From the NCBI RefSeq assembly GCF_012911565.1, contig NZ_JAAMPU010000105.1:62001-126000 (forward strand): 64,000 nucleotides of DNA, in the 5' to 3' direction. How positions within the stretch are numbered: position 1 is the first letter of the stretch; every line of letters begins with the position of its first letter. Both the position numbers and the translations under genes were made by a program. Below the pieces are notes generated by a model, which saw only the letters and a program-made list of their open reading frames with translations, was not told the origin of the DNA and searched no databases. Positions 1 through 8,151 of this stretch are shown piece by piece. This DNA is from Flavobacterium silvaticum. GTDB taxonomy: Bacteria; Bacteroidota; Bacteroidia; Flavobacteriales; Flavobacteriaceae.

Positions 1-230
1 TTGTAGTTAACAGAAGCCAGAGCATTCTGTGGCGGGTTGTTTCCGTCAAGATCAGAATAGACATATCCAATCCAGGAATCGACTCCGTAAACTGTAGGAT
101 CACCCGGTGGTGTAGGACATTGTGCCTGCGCAGCCGTTCCTATGACCACAAGGATCAAAAAGACCAGTATTAATTTCAGGCGTAATCTAAAACGAACGGA
201 TTCCTCATTTCCGTAGTACAGATTTTTCAT
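1..230 (-). CDS. N-terminal part of a large secreted protein (partial, runs off left edge)
   Basis: Only the first 76 codons lie in the window, read from the ATG at 230 towards the left edge, with no stop. The N-terminus is a long signal peptide: about 15 charged and polar residues, then a hydrophobic core (LKLILVFLILVVIGTAAQA) ending just before QCPTPP. The exported part begins with a Pro/Gly-rich stretch and the motif DSWIGYVYSD. I associate this kind of start with big Flavobacteriaceae surface proteins that carry a T9SS tail, but the tail is outside the window, so this is inference. It is divergent from the secreted dehydrogenase at 657. Function unknown. Confidence 0.75.
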   Translation of the reverse strand, partial: MKNLYYGNEESVRFRLRLKLILVFLILVVIGTAAQAQCPTPPGDPTVYGVDSWIGYVYSDLDGNNPPQNALASVNY

Positions 231-305
231 AGTGGTTAAATGTTTTGTTTTTTGGGACAAGTAAATTTGTTTTGTTTCTGACAATGCTCAAACGATGATT
301 CGTTT

Positions 306-336
306 AAAACATCGACCAAATGTATAAAAACATCGA
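306..336 (-). repeat. Two 10-bp direct repeats, 21 bp period, around the -7 element
   Basis: TCGATGTTTT occurs twice on the minus strand (315-306 and 336-327), exactly 21 bp apart, so both copies face the same side of the helix. The proposed -7 element TACATTTG lies between them. The arrangement is that of an operator for a dimeric regulator; LytTR-type proteins bind direct repeats with a similar 21-22 bp period. Confidence 0.4.
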
Positions 337-348
337 TTAAGTGCACAA
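317..348 (-). promoter_or_regulatory. Bacteroidetes-type promoter for the left-edge gene
   Basis: On the minus strand, TTG (348-346) is followed after 21 nt by TACATTTG (324-317). This matches the Bacteroidetes -33/-7 consensus TTG-N17-23-TANNTTTG. It lies about 85 bp upstream of the ATG at 230. Confidence 0.45.
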
Positions 349-382
349 ATAAAAATGCATCATATTTTTTTTCCTACAAATA

Positions 383-403
383 AAAAAATGCAGTTCGTCG
401 ATG
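383..403 (+). promoter_or_regulatory. Motif shared with the promoter region of the M12B protease gene
   Basis: The stretch AAAAAATGCAGTTCGTCGAT matches 45433-45452 (AAAAAATGCATTTCGTCGAT) at 19 of 20 positions. Both copies are in AT-rich promoter regions of genes for exported proteins. In the second copy the motif sits where a -33 box is expected, upstream of a perfect -7 element. Candidate activator site; which of the two flanking genes it serves here is unclear. Confidence 0.4.
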
Positions 404-492
404 AAAGTCAACAAATAGAATTGAAAATCAGATAGTTAAGTATTAATATTTTTTTTATAAACAAACATGGGAATTGTGTAAAACATATGAAT

Positions 493-628
493 ATTCCTAC
501 TTTTAATTTTTGTTAAAATTCATTCTGCTAGAGACTTAGCGAATTTTGAATGAAACTGCAAACATGAATGTCTTACATATTTTAAGCAGAATTGAGTAAT
601 CTACATAGTGTAAAAATTCCTACTTTTA
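493..628 (+). repeat. 13-bp direct repeat upstream of the secreted dehydrogenase
   Basis: ATTCCTACTTTTA occurs at 493-505 and 616-628, each preceded by a GTGTAAAA-like stretch. TACTTTTA within it resembles a -7 element (TANNTTT), and the second copy ends 28 bp before the ATG at 657. These may be tandem promoters or a duplicated promoter segment. No TTG at the best distance was found. Confidence 0.35.
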
Positions 629-656
629 GAAACATAAACCTTTAATAACGAATGCT

Positions 657-2033
657 ATGAAACGACTTTACCTATTTTTATTTTCAACTTTAGGCCTTTG
701 TTCGCAGGGACAGACCATAGCGGTCACTTCTTTTGCAACGGGCTTCTCAAGTCCCGTGGAAATCACTCACACCTCAGATGACAGATTGTTTGTAGTCCAG
801 CAAGGCGGAACTATTAAGATCCTGAATGCAAACGGCACGACGAATACAACACCTTTCCTTACACTTGGGCCTTCTGTCATCGATTCCGGAGGTGAACAAG
901 GTTTGCTTGGCCTGGCATTCCATCCGGATTACGCCAACAACGGATATTTCTATGTTAATTACACCCGTGATGGTGATGGAGCAACCAACATTGCACGCTA
1001 CTCCGTAAGCACGACCGACCCTAACGTTGCTGATGCCACAAGCGGAGTCGTCCTGCTTACCATAAGCCAGCCTTTCAGTAATCACAATGGAGGTACGCTT
1101 CGGTTTGGTCCGGACGGTTACCTATATATAGGAATGGGTGATGGTGGAAGCGGTGGCGATCCTGGAAACCGTGCACAGAATCTTTCGCAGAATTTGGGTA
1201 AAATGCTTCGGATTGATGTAGATTCAGCCTCACCATATGGAATACCTGCTACGAATCCGTTTGTGGGAATTGACGGAAACGACGAAATTTTCTATTACGG
1301 AGTCCGCAATCCTTGGAAGTTTTCATTCGACAGGCTCAACGGGGATTTATGGATTGCAGATGTTGGCCAGAATGAAGTGGAAGAAATCAATAAACTTACG
1401 GCTCCGTTGACTCCGGGTCTCAATCTTGGATGGCGTTGTTATGAAGGCACACAACCATATAATATTTCAGGTTGTCCGGAAGAATCTACCATTACGATGC
1501 CTTTCGCCGAATATACGCATGCAGCCACTTCCGGTTGTTCCATAACAGGTGGTTACGTTTATCGTGGTGCCATGTACCCGAATTTCTACGGAAACTATTT
1601 CTTTGCCGATTACTGTAAAAGCGAATTGGCAACCGTTGTACCGGACGGAACGCTTACGTTTACCACGAATCTTTCGTTTGCAGGAAACATAACCACTTTG
1701 GGCGAAGACAATTCTGGAGAGTTATATGTAGCAGGCGGCGGAACGATCTATAAGATTTCAGACCTGGACTTATCATCGGCAGATTTTACGCGCAATGGAA
1801 TCAAAATGTATCCGAATCCATCAAACGGCGAGGTTTTCCTTGATGCACCAGATAGCATGTATCCGCTCAATTTCACTATTATCGACGATGCCGGACGCGT
1901 TGTCTTCAACCAAAAAATCGAAGCCACTTCCGGAAATCACTTCCAGACATCAGACTTGGCCCGCGGTGTCTATTTGGTTAAAATGACAGATAAGGAAGGC
2001 AAACAATTCAGCAGCAAACTCGCCATACAATAA
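657..2033 (+). CDS. Secreted PQQ-type glucose/sorbosone dehydrogenase-like protein with T9SS tail
   Basis: This 458-residue protein has a signal peptide (MKRLYLFLFSTLGLCSQGQ) and a six-bladed beta-propeller body of the glucose/sorbosone dehydrogenase (GSDH) family. Typical family phrases are GGEQGLLGLAFHPDY, FGPDGYLYIGMGDGG, DEIFYYGVRNPWKFSFD and LNLGWRCYEG. Family members oxidise aldoses in the periplasm or outside the cell with PQQ; the true substrate here is not known, and many Bacteroidetes copies lack a tested activity. From about residue 380 a T9SS type A sorting domain begins (MYPNPSNGEV), ending in KLAIQ, so the protein is probably exported through the outer membrane. It is followed by a strong terminator and is probably transcribed alone. 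Confidence 0.88.
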   Translation: MKRLYLFLFSTLGLCSQGQTIAVTSFATGFSSPVEITHTSDDRLFVVQQGGTIKILNANGTTNTTPFLTLGPSVIDSGGEQGLLGLAFHPDYANNGYFYVNYTRDGDGATNIARYSVSTTDPNVADATSGVVLLTISQPFSNHNGGTLRFGPDGYLYIGMGDGGSGGDPGNRAQNLSQNLGKMLRIDVDSASPYGIPATNPFVGIDGNDEIFYYGVRNPWKFSFDRLNGDLWIADVGQNEVEEINKLTAPLTPGLNLGWRCYEGTQPYNISGCPEESTITMPFAEYTHAATSGCSITGGYVYRGAMYPNFYGNYFFADYCKSELATVVPDGTLTFTTNLSFAGNITTLGEDNSGELYVAGGGTIYKISDLDLSSADFTRNGIKMYPNPSNGEVFLDAPDSMYPLNFTIIDDAGRVVFNQKIEATSGNHFQTSDLARGVYLVKMTDKEGKQFSSKLAIQ

Positions 2034-2048
2034 GTTGCAACCGAATAC

Positions 2049-2088
2049 AAAAAGCCCCCATTAGTGTCCAACTTTTGGGGGCTTTTTA
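2049..2088. terminator. Bidirectional rho-independent terminator (repeat family member)
   Basis: AAAAAGCCCCC and GGGGGCTTTTT form an 11-bp stem with an A-run on one side and a T-run on the other, so it can stop both convergent genes (657 gene and DUF1877 gene). Its loop, read on the minus strand (AAAAGTTGGACACTAAT), is nearly the same as that of the terminator at 35083-35122. Confidence 0.85.
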
Positions 2089-2121
2089 AATACGGGTTCC
2101 ATATCAAAAGAATTATCTCAA

Positions 2122-2652
2122 TCAGCCAATAAAATACAGAATGTAATTGCCTTTTGAATCGGCATCGGCAAGGGTCTTTTTCAATAAATCGAATCCTTCG
2201 GCCAAATGTCGTTTGTTGAACGCCTGATCCGGACTTTCATTAGTGTGCCACACAGTCGGATAAATATCGTTTTTGTTGAAACTGTCGGCATCATACAATC
2301 GGAGCACATCATCAGCATCAAGCGATTCGAGGATTTTATTCGCGTGGGAAATCACCTCCGGTTTTAGAAAATACGTCGCCGTCGATTCCGGAAAATCTTC
2401 AGGATCTTCAAAGTCAAGTGCATCGAACTCTATTTCCTCACCCACAAATTCCGTCGGATAAAAAACCTCTTCCAACGATTCCGGGAATTCGCCTGCAAAA
2501 TACGTCTCGAGCAAAAAATTCAAGCCTTCGTAATTCTGGTCGAAAACCGCTGAATTAGTGTCGTCGAACTTAAAATCATAAGCTTCCTGATTTGCCGAAA
2601 ATTTCCTGAATTCCACAGCATCTATCTGATACAAATTTACACTTTGACTCAT
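2122..2652 (-). CDS. DUF1877 family protein
   Basis: This 176-residue acidic protein has the usual DUF1877 (YfbM-like) layout: a short N-terminal strand (MSQSVNLYQI), a middle with a long acidic segment, an FLKPEVISHANKIL-like helix, a 'YDADSFNKNDIYP..W' stretch and a C-terminal helix ending in a strand (GNYILYFIG). No signal peptide or membrane segment, so it is cytosolic. The family has no known biochemical role. It starts 2 bp after the stop of the M13 peptidase gene and is therefore probably the second gene of that operon. No active-site motif can be pointed out. Confidence 0.75.
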   Translation of the reverse strand: MSQSVNLYQIDAVEFRKFSANQEAYDFKFDDTNSAVFDQNYEGLNFLLETYFAGEFPESLEEVFYPTEFVGEEIEFDALDFEDPEDFPESTATYFLKPEVISHANKILESLDADDVLRLYDADSFNKNDIYPTVWHTNESPDQAFNKRHLAEGFDLLKKTLADADSKGNYILYFIG

Positions 2653-2654
2653 CC

Positions 2655-4706
2655 TTACCAGATTTTTACGCGTTTCTCAGGAACAACATATAGTTTGTCG
2701 CCAGGCTTGATGTCAAACGCCTGATAAAACACATCCACATTCTGCAACGGTACATACGAACGGTACATTCCTGGTGAATGAGGGTCAGTCTTAACCTGAT
2801 TTTTGATAGCTTCGTCACGCATTTTGGTACGCCAGATGGTTCCCCACGAAATGAAGAAACGCTGTTCCGGTGTGAAACCGTCGATTTTTCCGGGATTTCC
2901 ATTTTCTTTCAAATACAGTTCAAGGCCGTCATATGCCGCAGTCACACCGCCTAGATCACCTATGTTTTCACCAAGCGTGAATTTACCATCCACAAAAATC
3001 CCGGGCAACGGCTCAAGTGCACTGTATTGTGCCGCCAGATCGTCACCTAGCTTGGTAAATTTTTCCAAATCCTGATCGCTCCACCAATTCACCAGGTTTC
3101 CGTCTGCGTTATAACGCGCACCCGAATCATCAAATCCGTGCGAGATTTCATGCCCGATTACAGCTCCAATACCACCAAAATTCACGGCTTCATCCGCTTT
3201 ATAATCATAAAACGGAGGTTGCAAGATGGCCGCAGGGAACACAATTTCATTGAACGACGGATTGTAATAGGCGTTGACGGTTTGAGGCGTCATGCCCCAA
3301 CGTGTTTTATCTACCGGTTTTTTGAGGTCTTTGAGATCTTCATTGAACCGCCATTTGGCCGAAGCCTGAGCGTTTGAAAAGTAAGATCCGCCTGCTGTCG
3401 GCGACTTCAAATCCAGTGCTGAATAGTCACGCCATTTGTCCGGATAACCTATTTTGATGCTATACTTTTTGAGTTTTGCAATGGCCATGGCGCGGGTTTT
3501 TTCATCCATCCAAGGCAGTTCGTTGATACGTTTTTCATAGGCGCGGAACACATAGGAAATCATCTTTTCACATTTTGCCTTCGCTTCCGGCGGGAATTTT
3601 TCAGCCACATATAGTTTACCGAGTGCTTCGCCGATTGATCCGTTTACGCTTTGTAACGCGCGTTCGTCACGAGGTCGTTGCTTGATGGCACCCGTGAGTG
3701 CTTTTCCGTAGAATTCCCAGTTGGCGTTTTCGAGATCTGTCGATAAGGTTCCTGCGTAACGGTTGAGCAACGTCCATTTCATGTAGGCCTTCCAGGTATC
3801 GACATTGTTTTGAGTGAATAAATCCTGAAGTGCCTTCATGTATTTCGGTTGAGAGACATTAAGCGAATCGAGGTTAGTCAATCCGATGCCATCGAGATAC
3901 ATTTTCCAGTCGATTGCAGGTGTCATGGCCTGTAAATCCGAGACCTTCATCGGGTTGTAACTTTTGCGTCGGTCGCGTCTTTCGACCCGGTCCAAACGAG
4001 GCTCGCTCAACTTGGTTTCAAATTCGAGGATCGATGCTCCGTCTTTGGCAGCAGCATCTTTGGAAACGCCGACCATTTCAAGCATACGTGCCACATGGTC
4101 TGTATATTTTTTACGTTTTTCCTGTGAATCGGCATCCGAAGAAACATAATAATCCCGATCGGGCAATCCGACCGAACCTGGCCCGACACTGACTATATTG
4201 CGATTGCTGTTCTTGGAATCAGGTCCAATCCCGACCCCAAAAAAACCAATGCCGCCAAGCGGTTCCATTTCGGTCAACAACTTTTGAAGGCCTTTGATGT
4301 CTTTAACTTCGTCTATTTTTTTGAAATACGGTTTAAGTGGCGCATATCCGTTCTTGTTGCGCGAAACCGTGTCCATTATGGTTTGGTAAAGCCCAATGGC
4401 TTTTGCCTGGTCGGTTCCGGTTTTGTACTTACCGGAAGCGGAAGCCGCTTTCAGGATATTCAGTGCATCAGTGTCTGTATTCTGACGCAATTCGTCGAAG
4501 CTGCCCCAACGCTGGCGGTCGGCGGGAATTTCAGTATTGTCGAACCAGGTTCCGTTTACGTATCTGAAAAAGTCGTCTCCGGGTTTGACTTTGATATCCA
4601 TGAGAGACATATTGATTCCGGGTTTTGTCTGTGCTTTTTGGGCGGAAAGACTGCCGGAAGCGAAAATGGGCAACAGCAGTAATAAAGATCTTTTTGAGTT
4701 TTTCAT
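2655..4706 (-). CDS. M13 family (neprilysin/PepO-like) zinc metallopeptidase
   Basis: This 683-residue protein has a cleavable signal peptide (MKNSKRSLLLLLPIFASGSLSAQ) and so is probably periplasmic. It has the M13 features in order: an N-terminal peptidase_M13_N region starting near PGDDFFRYVNGTW, the NAYYNPSFNEIVFPAAILQPPF stretch (given here as a landmark), the zinc motif HEISH at about residues 519-523 and the third zinc ligand in GENIGDLGG (about 579-587, Glu580). The C-terminus VPEKRVKIW is the usual family end (xxRxxVW-like). M13 enzymes cut short peptides. A paralogue is at 55907-57940; that one is a lipoprotein, while this one is soluble. DUF1877 follows in the same operon. Confidence 0.93.
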   Translation of the reverse strand: MKNSKRSLLLLLPIFASGSLSAQKAQTKPGINMSLMDIKVKPGDDFFRYVNGTWFDNTEIPADRQRWGSFDELRQNTDTDALNILKAASASGKYKTGTDQAKAIGLYQTIMDTVSRNKNGYAPLKPYFKKIDEVKDIKGLQKLLTEMEPLGGIGFFGVGIGPDSKNSNRNIVSVGPGSVGLPDRDYYVSSDADSQEKRKKYTDHVARMLEMVGVSKDAAAKDGASILEFETKLSEPRLDRVERRDRRKSYNPMKVSDLQAMTPAIDWKMYLDGIGLTNLDSLNVSQPKYMKALQDLFTQNNVDTWKAYMKWTLLNRYAGTLSTDLENANWEFYGKALTGAIKQRPRDERALQSVNGSIGEALGKLYVAEKFPPEAKAKCEKMISYVFRAYEKRINELPWMDEKTRAMAIAKLKKYSIKIGYPDKWRDYSALDLKSPTAGGSYFSNAQASAKWRFNEDLKDLKKPVDKTRWGMTPQTVNAYYNPSFNEIVFPAAILQPPFYDYKADEAVNFGGIGAVIGHEISHGFDDSGARYNADGNLVNWWSDQDLEKFTKLGDDLAAQYSALEPLPGIFVDGKFTLGENIGDLGGVTAAYDGLELYLKENGNPGKIDGFTPEQRFFISWGTIWRTKMRDEAIKNQVKTDPHSPGMYRSYVPLQNVDVFYQAFDIKPGDKLYVVPEKRVKIW

Positions 4707-4804
4707 CTGGATTGTAGTTTTCGGTCATTGTAAAGCCGGATTTAAATATACGCCTTTTGCACATTTTTAACCTGATTAAATCAACTGCGCTGCACAAAAC
4801 ACGG

Positions 4805-4812
4805 TATTTTTG
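4805..4812 (+). promoter_or_regulatory. -7 promoter element directly before the SCO gene
   Basis: TATTTTTG fits TANNTTTG exactly. Only four bases (CCGC) separate it from the ATG at 4817, so a transcript from here would begin at or next to the start codon. A CTG 17 nt upstream (4785) is the nearest thing to a -33 box. Confidence 0.45.
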
Positions 4813-4816
4813 CCGC

Positions 4817-5491
4817 ATGATTTTGTTCTTTAAAAAGTACAAGCCGTTTTTTATTGCCATGTTCGTGGTTTCGGCTGTGGCCATTACGCTGTTTTATTTT
4901 GCACTGAGGCCCCAAAAGATGCTTCCAATCTATAATCCGGCCGATGTGAATCCGGAAATGGTCGACAGCACCGTTCAGCACATTGGCAACAAACACCATA
5001 TTGCCGATTTTTCACTAACGAACCAAAACGGCAAAACCATCACTCAAAAAGATTACGAGGGAAAGATTTATGTAGCCGATTTTTTCTTTACGACCTGCCA
5101 GTCGATCTGTCCAAAAATGACGCATAATATGGCTGAAATCCAAAAAGCGATCAAGGACAATCCGAAAGTTTTATTACTTTCTCATACTGTAATGCCAGAG
5201 GTCGACAGCGTACCCGTCCTCAAAAAATACGCTCTGGAAAAAGGTGTGGATGACACAAAATGGAACCTGGTCACGGGAAGCAGGAGGGAAATCTACGATC
5301 TGGCAAGAAAGTCTTATCTGGCGGTCAAAATCGGTCGGCCGGAAGAACAGGACGATATGGTCCATACTGAAAACTTTGTGCTCGTCGACCAAAAAAGGCG
5401 TGTCCGCGGATTCTATGACGGAACGAAAGAAGAAGATATCAAACGCCTGATAGAAGATATTGTCTGGCTCAGTGAAAAATCTGATGACTAA
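4817..5491 (+). CDS. SCO1/SenC family copper chaperone for cytochrome oxidase
   Basis: This 224-residue protein is a thioredoxin-fold SCO protein anchored by one N-terminal membrane helix (about residues 10-29). Copper ligands are visible: Cys94 and Cys98 in CQSICP, and His183 in MVHTENFVLVD. SCO proteins deliver copper to the CuA centre of cytochrome c oxidase in the periplasm. The start at 4817 (MILFFKKYK) was chosen because upstream in-frame codons (back to a TTG at 4757) add a non-conserved leader and lie ahead of the -7 element. A later in-frame ATG at 4859 would still keep the membrane helix. The SRPBCC gene overlaps its end by 8 bp. Confidence 0.9.
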   Translation: MILFFKKYKPFFIAMFVVSAVAITLFYFALRPQKMLPIYNPADVNPEMVDSTVQHIGNKHHIADFSLTNQNGKTITQKDYEGKIYVADFFFTTCQSICPKMTHNMAEIQKAIKDNPKVLLLSHTVMPEVDSVPVLKKYALEKGVDDTKWNLVTGSRREIYDLARKSYLAVKIGRPEEQDDMVHTENFVLVDQKRRVRGFYDGTKEEDIKRLIEDIVWLSEKSDD

Positions 5492-5948
5492 AATCGAACT
5501 TTCCACGGCTATCGATGCGCCTTTAGAACGCTGCTTCGATTTGGCGAGGAATGTCGATTTCCATAAACTTTCTGTAGCAAATACCAATGAAGAAGCTGTT
5601 GCTGGCCGAACTTCAGGATTATGTGAATTGGGCGACAGAATTACCTGGGAAGCCACACATTTTGGAATCCGTCAGCGATTATCCGTTGAAATCACCAAAT
5701 TCGAAAAACCGTATTTTTTTGAAGACACCATGACCAAAGGCGCCTTCAAAAGCATGAGGCACGAGCATCATTTCTCTTTCGAAAATGGTCTGACTGTAAT
5801 GAAAGATGAATTCTATTTTGAAGCACCTTTTGGAATCATTGGTAAGATTTTCAATGCCTTGATCCTTAAAAAGTATATGATGACGTTTTTGCTTCAGCGA
5901 AATGCGTTGCTAAAGGAGCTTGCCGAAAAAGACACATCAATTAAATGA
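5484..5948 (+). CDS. SRPBCC (START/polyketide-cyclase fold) family protein
   Basis: This 154-residue protein begins MTKIELSTAIDAPLERCFDLARNVDFH, the typical start of a SRPBCC hydrophobic-ligand-binding fold, and ends with the long C-terminal helix of that fold (FLLQRNALLKELAEK). No signal peptide, so cytosolic. The family includes cell-division inhibitor-like and cyclase-like proteins; the ligand is unknown. The ATG at 5484 overlaps the SCO stop by 8 bp, so the two are co-transcribed and probably coupled. Its end overlaps the convergent AraC gene by 12 bp. Confidence 0.8.
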   Translation: MTKIELSTAIDAPLERCFDLARNVDFHKLSVANTNEEAVAGRTSGLCELGDRITWEATHFGIRQRLSVEITKFEKPYFFEDTMTKGAFKSMRHEHHFSFENGLTVMKDEFYFEAPFGIIGKIFNALILKKYMMTFLLQRNALLKELAEKDTSIK

Positions 5949-6854
5949 TTTCCGGAATTCCAAAGGCGACAATTGCGTCTTGGCCTTGAATAATTTACTG
6001 AACGATTGCGGGTGCTCGAACCCAAGTTCATAAGCGATTTCACTTACCGACAGTTGCGTCACCGATAATTTTTCCTTCGCCTTTTCAATCAATTTGTTGT
6101 GGATGTGTTGCTGTGCGTTCTGGCCTGTGAGTGACCGCAACATATCACTGAGATAACTCGCAGAAATATTGAGTTTTTCAGACAGAAAATGAACTGTTGG
6201 AATTCCGTTTTTTACAGATTCCGATTCAAAAGATTCATCAAGCAATTCTTCCATTTTGACCAATAAATCATTGCTAGCGACCTTTCGTGTGAGGAATTGG
6301 CGTTTGTAAAATCGATTGGCATAATTGAGCAATACCTCGATTTGGGATATGATGACATCCTGGCTGAAATCGTCTATTCGGCTGTTGAGTTCTTTTTCGA
6401 TGATCCTGAAGATGGAAATCACGGTTTCTCTTTCTTCTTCGGACAAATGCAATGCTTCATTGGCCGAATAAGAGAAAAAACCGTATTGCTTGATTTTTTT
6501 GGCAAGCGGATAATTCCACAAAAAATCCGGATGGATCAGTATCGTATACATCGAACTGTCCTGCCGACCGGGCTCGTTCGGGCTTCCGATGACCTGATTG
6601 GGAGAAGCGAACATCAATCCGCCTTCGTCGAAATCATAATAACCCTGGCCGTATTTGAGTTTTTCGCTGACCGTTGATTTATATGAAATCTTGTAAAAAT
6701 GAAGTACATGCGCGCCTTGCGGCAGACAAATCCGGATGTCGTTGTCAATACCGTTGAGCAGGCTGATGAGCGGATGCTGCGGATTTGGCAAACCTAAAGT
6801 GCGATGTACTTCCGTCAGCGAATTTACCTGAGTTTGCACGGGATCTTTTTTCAT
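5937..6854 (-). CDS. AraC family transcriptional regulator
   Basis: This 305-residue protein has an N-terminal sensory half of the AraC-ligand-binding type (roughly residues 40-190) and a C-terminal AraC DNA-binding domain with two helix-turn-helix units (roughly 205-305). The second unit is clear: LSVSEIAYELGFEHPQSFSKLFKAKT, followed by the usual LSPLEFRKS ending. It lies 59 bp downstream of the SDR gene on the same strand, so it is probably made from the same transcript and may control it. The effector cannot be read from sequence. Confidence 0.88.
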   Translation of the reverse strand: MKKDPVQTQVNSLTEVHRTLGLPNPQHPLISLLNGIDNDIRICLPQGAHVLHFYKISYKSTVSEKLKYGQGYYDFDEGGLMFASPNQVIGSPNEPGRQDSSMYTILIHPDFLWNYPLAKKIKQYGFFSYSANEALHLSEEERETVISIFRIIEKELNSRIDDFSQDVIISQIEVLLNYANRFYKRQFLTRKVASNDLLVKMEELLDESFESESVKNGIPTVHFLSEKLNISASYLSDMLRSLTGQNAQQHIHNKLIEKAKEKLSVTQLSVSEIAYELGFEHPQSFSKLFKAKTQLSPLEFRKSFN

Positions 6855-6913
6855 ACTTAAATATAAGAATGAAGACCGATAGTTTTGATATCGGTCTTCC
6901 GGATTTTACTTCA

Positions 6914-7744
6914 TCAATTCTGGGCTGCATTGGAAACGGTTGCCCATTCTTCCCAGATAGCCAAACGTTCAGCGTAATCTTTTTTGACCCATGGCAGGTT
7001 TTGGTTTCCGAGGAAAAAACGCAACGGTGGATTTTCGGCATCGGCGATTGCGAAAATGGCATCAGGCGTCGCTTCCGGATTTCCTCTTTCGAGATTCTGG
7101 AGCGTTCCGAAGAATTCATTTTTGAAGTCGTTGTAAATATCGAGGTTGTTTGAGAATTTGAGCGATTCCTGGCTTCCAAATTCGGTGGCATACGCACCCG
7201 GCTCAATTATGGTAACGTTGATTCCGAATTGTTTCACTTCCAGGGCCAGACTTTCATGTATGGCTTCGAATGCCCATTTAGAAGAGCAATAGTAACCGAT
7301 GACGGGCAAAACGACGTGACCTAAATTGCTCGATGTGCCCATGATGTGGCCGTAACCTTGTTTACGCAACAACGGCAGTGCGGCTTGTATGACCGAAACA
7401 GGTCCTAAAACATTCGTTTCATAAAGCGCCCGGATTTCTTCGGGTTTGGCTTCCTCGATGGTTCCGACGAGTGAATAACCTGCGTTGTTCAGGACTATGT
7501 CCAATCTTCCGAAATGATCGTAGGCTTGTTGGACGGTTGTTTTGACTTGTTCCGGATTGGTGACATCGAGTTCGAGCGTCAGGACATTGTCGCCGAATTG
7601 TTCTTTCATGTGTGAAATGCCCGACAGATTTCGGGCTGTTGCGGCAACTTTATCACCTCGTTCCAACGCGGCCTGTGTCCAGACTTTTCCAAAACCCCTT
7701 GAACTTCCTGTTATGAACCAGACTTTTTCTTTTTGTTGTGACAT
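6914..7744 (-). CDS. Short-chain dehydrogenase/reductase (SDR)
   Basis: This 276-residue cytosolic NAD(P)-dependent oxidoreductase shows the classical SDR motifs: the cofactor-binding TGSSRGFG (residues 12-19), NNAGYS, the catalytic serine region GTSSNLG, and the active-site YCSSK (Tyr152, Lys156). An arginine after the first beta strand (SRGFG, TARN) suggests NADP(H). The substrate is unknown. It starts a two-gene unit with the AraC regulator, an arrangement common for inducible detoxifying or catabolic reductases. Confidence 0.88.
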   Translation of the reverse strand: MSQQKEKVWFITGSSRGFGKVWTQAALERGDKVAATARNLSGISHMKEQFGDNVLTLELDVTNPEQVKTTVQQAYDHFGRLDIVLNNAGYSLVGTIEEAKPEEIRALYETNVLGPVSVIQAALPLLRKQGYGHIMGTSSNLGHVVLPVIGYYCSSKWAFEAIHESLALEVKQFGINVTIIEPGAYATEFGSQESLKFSNNLDIYNDFKNEFFGTLQNLERGNPEATPDAIFAIADAENPPLRFFLGNQNLPWVKKDYAERLAIWEEWATVSNAAQN

Positions 7745-7885
7745 GATTGTTTTTTTTATGATGAAGCAAAGTTCCGGACATCATAGATTTTGGCCGAAGC
7801 CGAATTGAGGTACTTTGTAGCCAAAACGAGAAAGCAGCTTCTTATAATAACAACTTAAAAAGCCGGCTAACTCAACAATAAACCT

Positions 7886-7893
7886 TAATTTTG
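7886..7893 (+). promoter_or_regulatory. -7 promoter element of the feo operon
   Basis: TAATTTTG fits TANNTTTG and lies 24 bp before the TTG start codon of feoA. No TTG at the right -33 distance and no Fur-type or DtxR-type palindrome was seen in the gap. Confidence 0.4.
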
Positions 7894-7917
7894 CGCTTTA
7901 TTCAATCTAAATAAGCG

Positions 7918-8151
7918 TTGCATACAACTGTCGGTCAACTCAGGAAAGGGGAAAAAGGCATCATCACGGAAATCGATGTCGATTTGCTTCCGTTGAAACT
8001 TCTCGAAATGGGTTGCCTCCCCGGAAATACGGTTGAACTATTGCAGATTGCGCCGCTTGGCGATCCGGTTTATCTTGATATCAACGGAGCGCGCCTGGCA
8101 ATCCGCAAAGAAACGGCCCAGCTGATCCAAATTGAAAGAGCGCCCAAATGA
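7918..8151 (+). CDS. feoA: FeoA, ferrous iron transport accessory protein
   Basis: This 77-residue SH3-like protein fits FeoA in size and sequence: TVGQLRKGEKGIITEIDVDLLPLKLLEMGCLPGNTVELL, with the conserved LPLKLLEMGC and the C-terminal GARLAIRKETAQLIQIE strand (quoted in parts as landmarks). FeoA binds the cytosolic side of FeoB and supports Fe(II) uptake. No ATG is available; translation most likely begins at TTG 7918 (MHTTVGQL), which agrees with family length. The stop overlaps the feoB start by 4 bp (ATGA), so the genes are translationally coupled. Confidence 0.93.
   Translation: MHTTVGQLRKGEKGIITEIDVDLLPLKLLEMGCLPGNTVELLQIAPLGDPVYLDINGARLAIRKETAQLIQIERAPK

Larger units (their letters stand above)
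231..656. other. AT-rich divergent regulatory gap
   Basis: This 426-bp gap separates two divergent genes for exported proteins. No coding frame is convincing. It holds a good promoter for the left-hand gene (317-348), a pair of 10-bp direct repeats 21 bp apart (306-336), a motif shared with a second secreted-protein gene (383-403) and a 13-bp direct repeat (493-505 and 616-628). The length and the number of small repeats suggest regulated transcription of both genes. Confidence 0.6.

Noticed and set aside
5174..5656. 160-codon minus-strand frame over the SCO and SRPBCC genes
   Set aside because: It lies opposite two well-supported genes with catalytic motifs and has no recognisable product.
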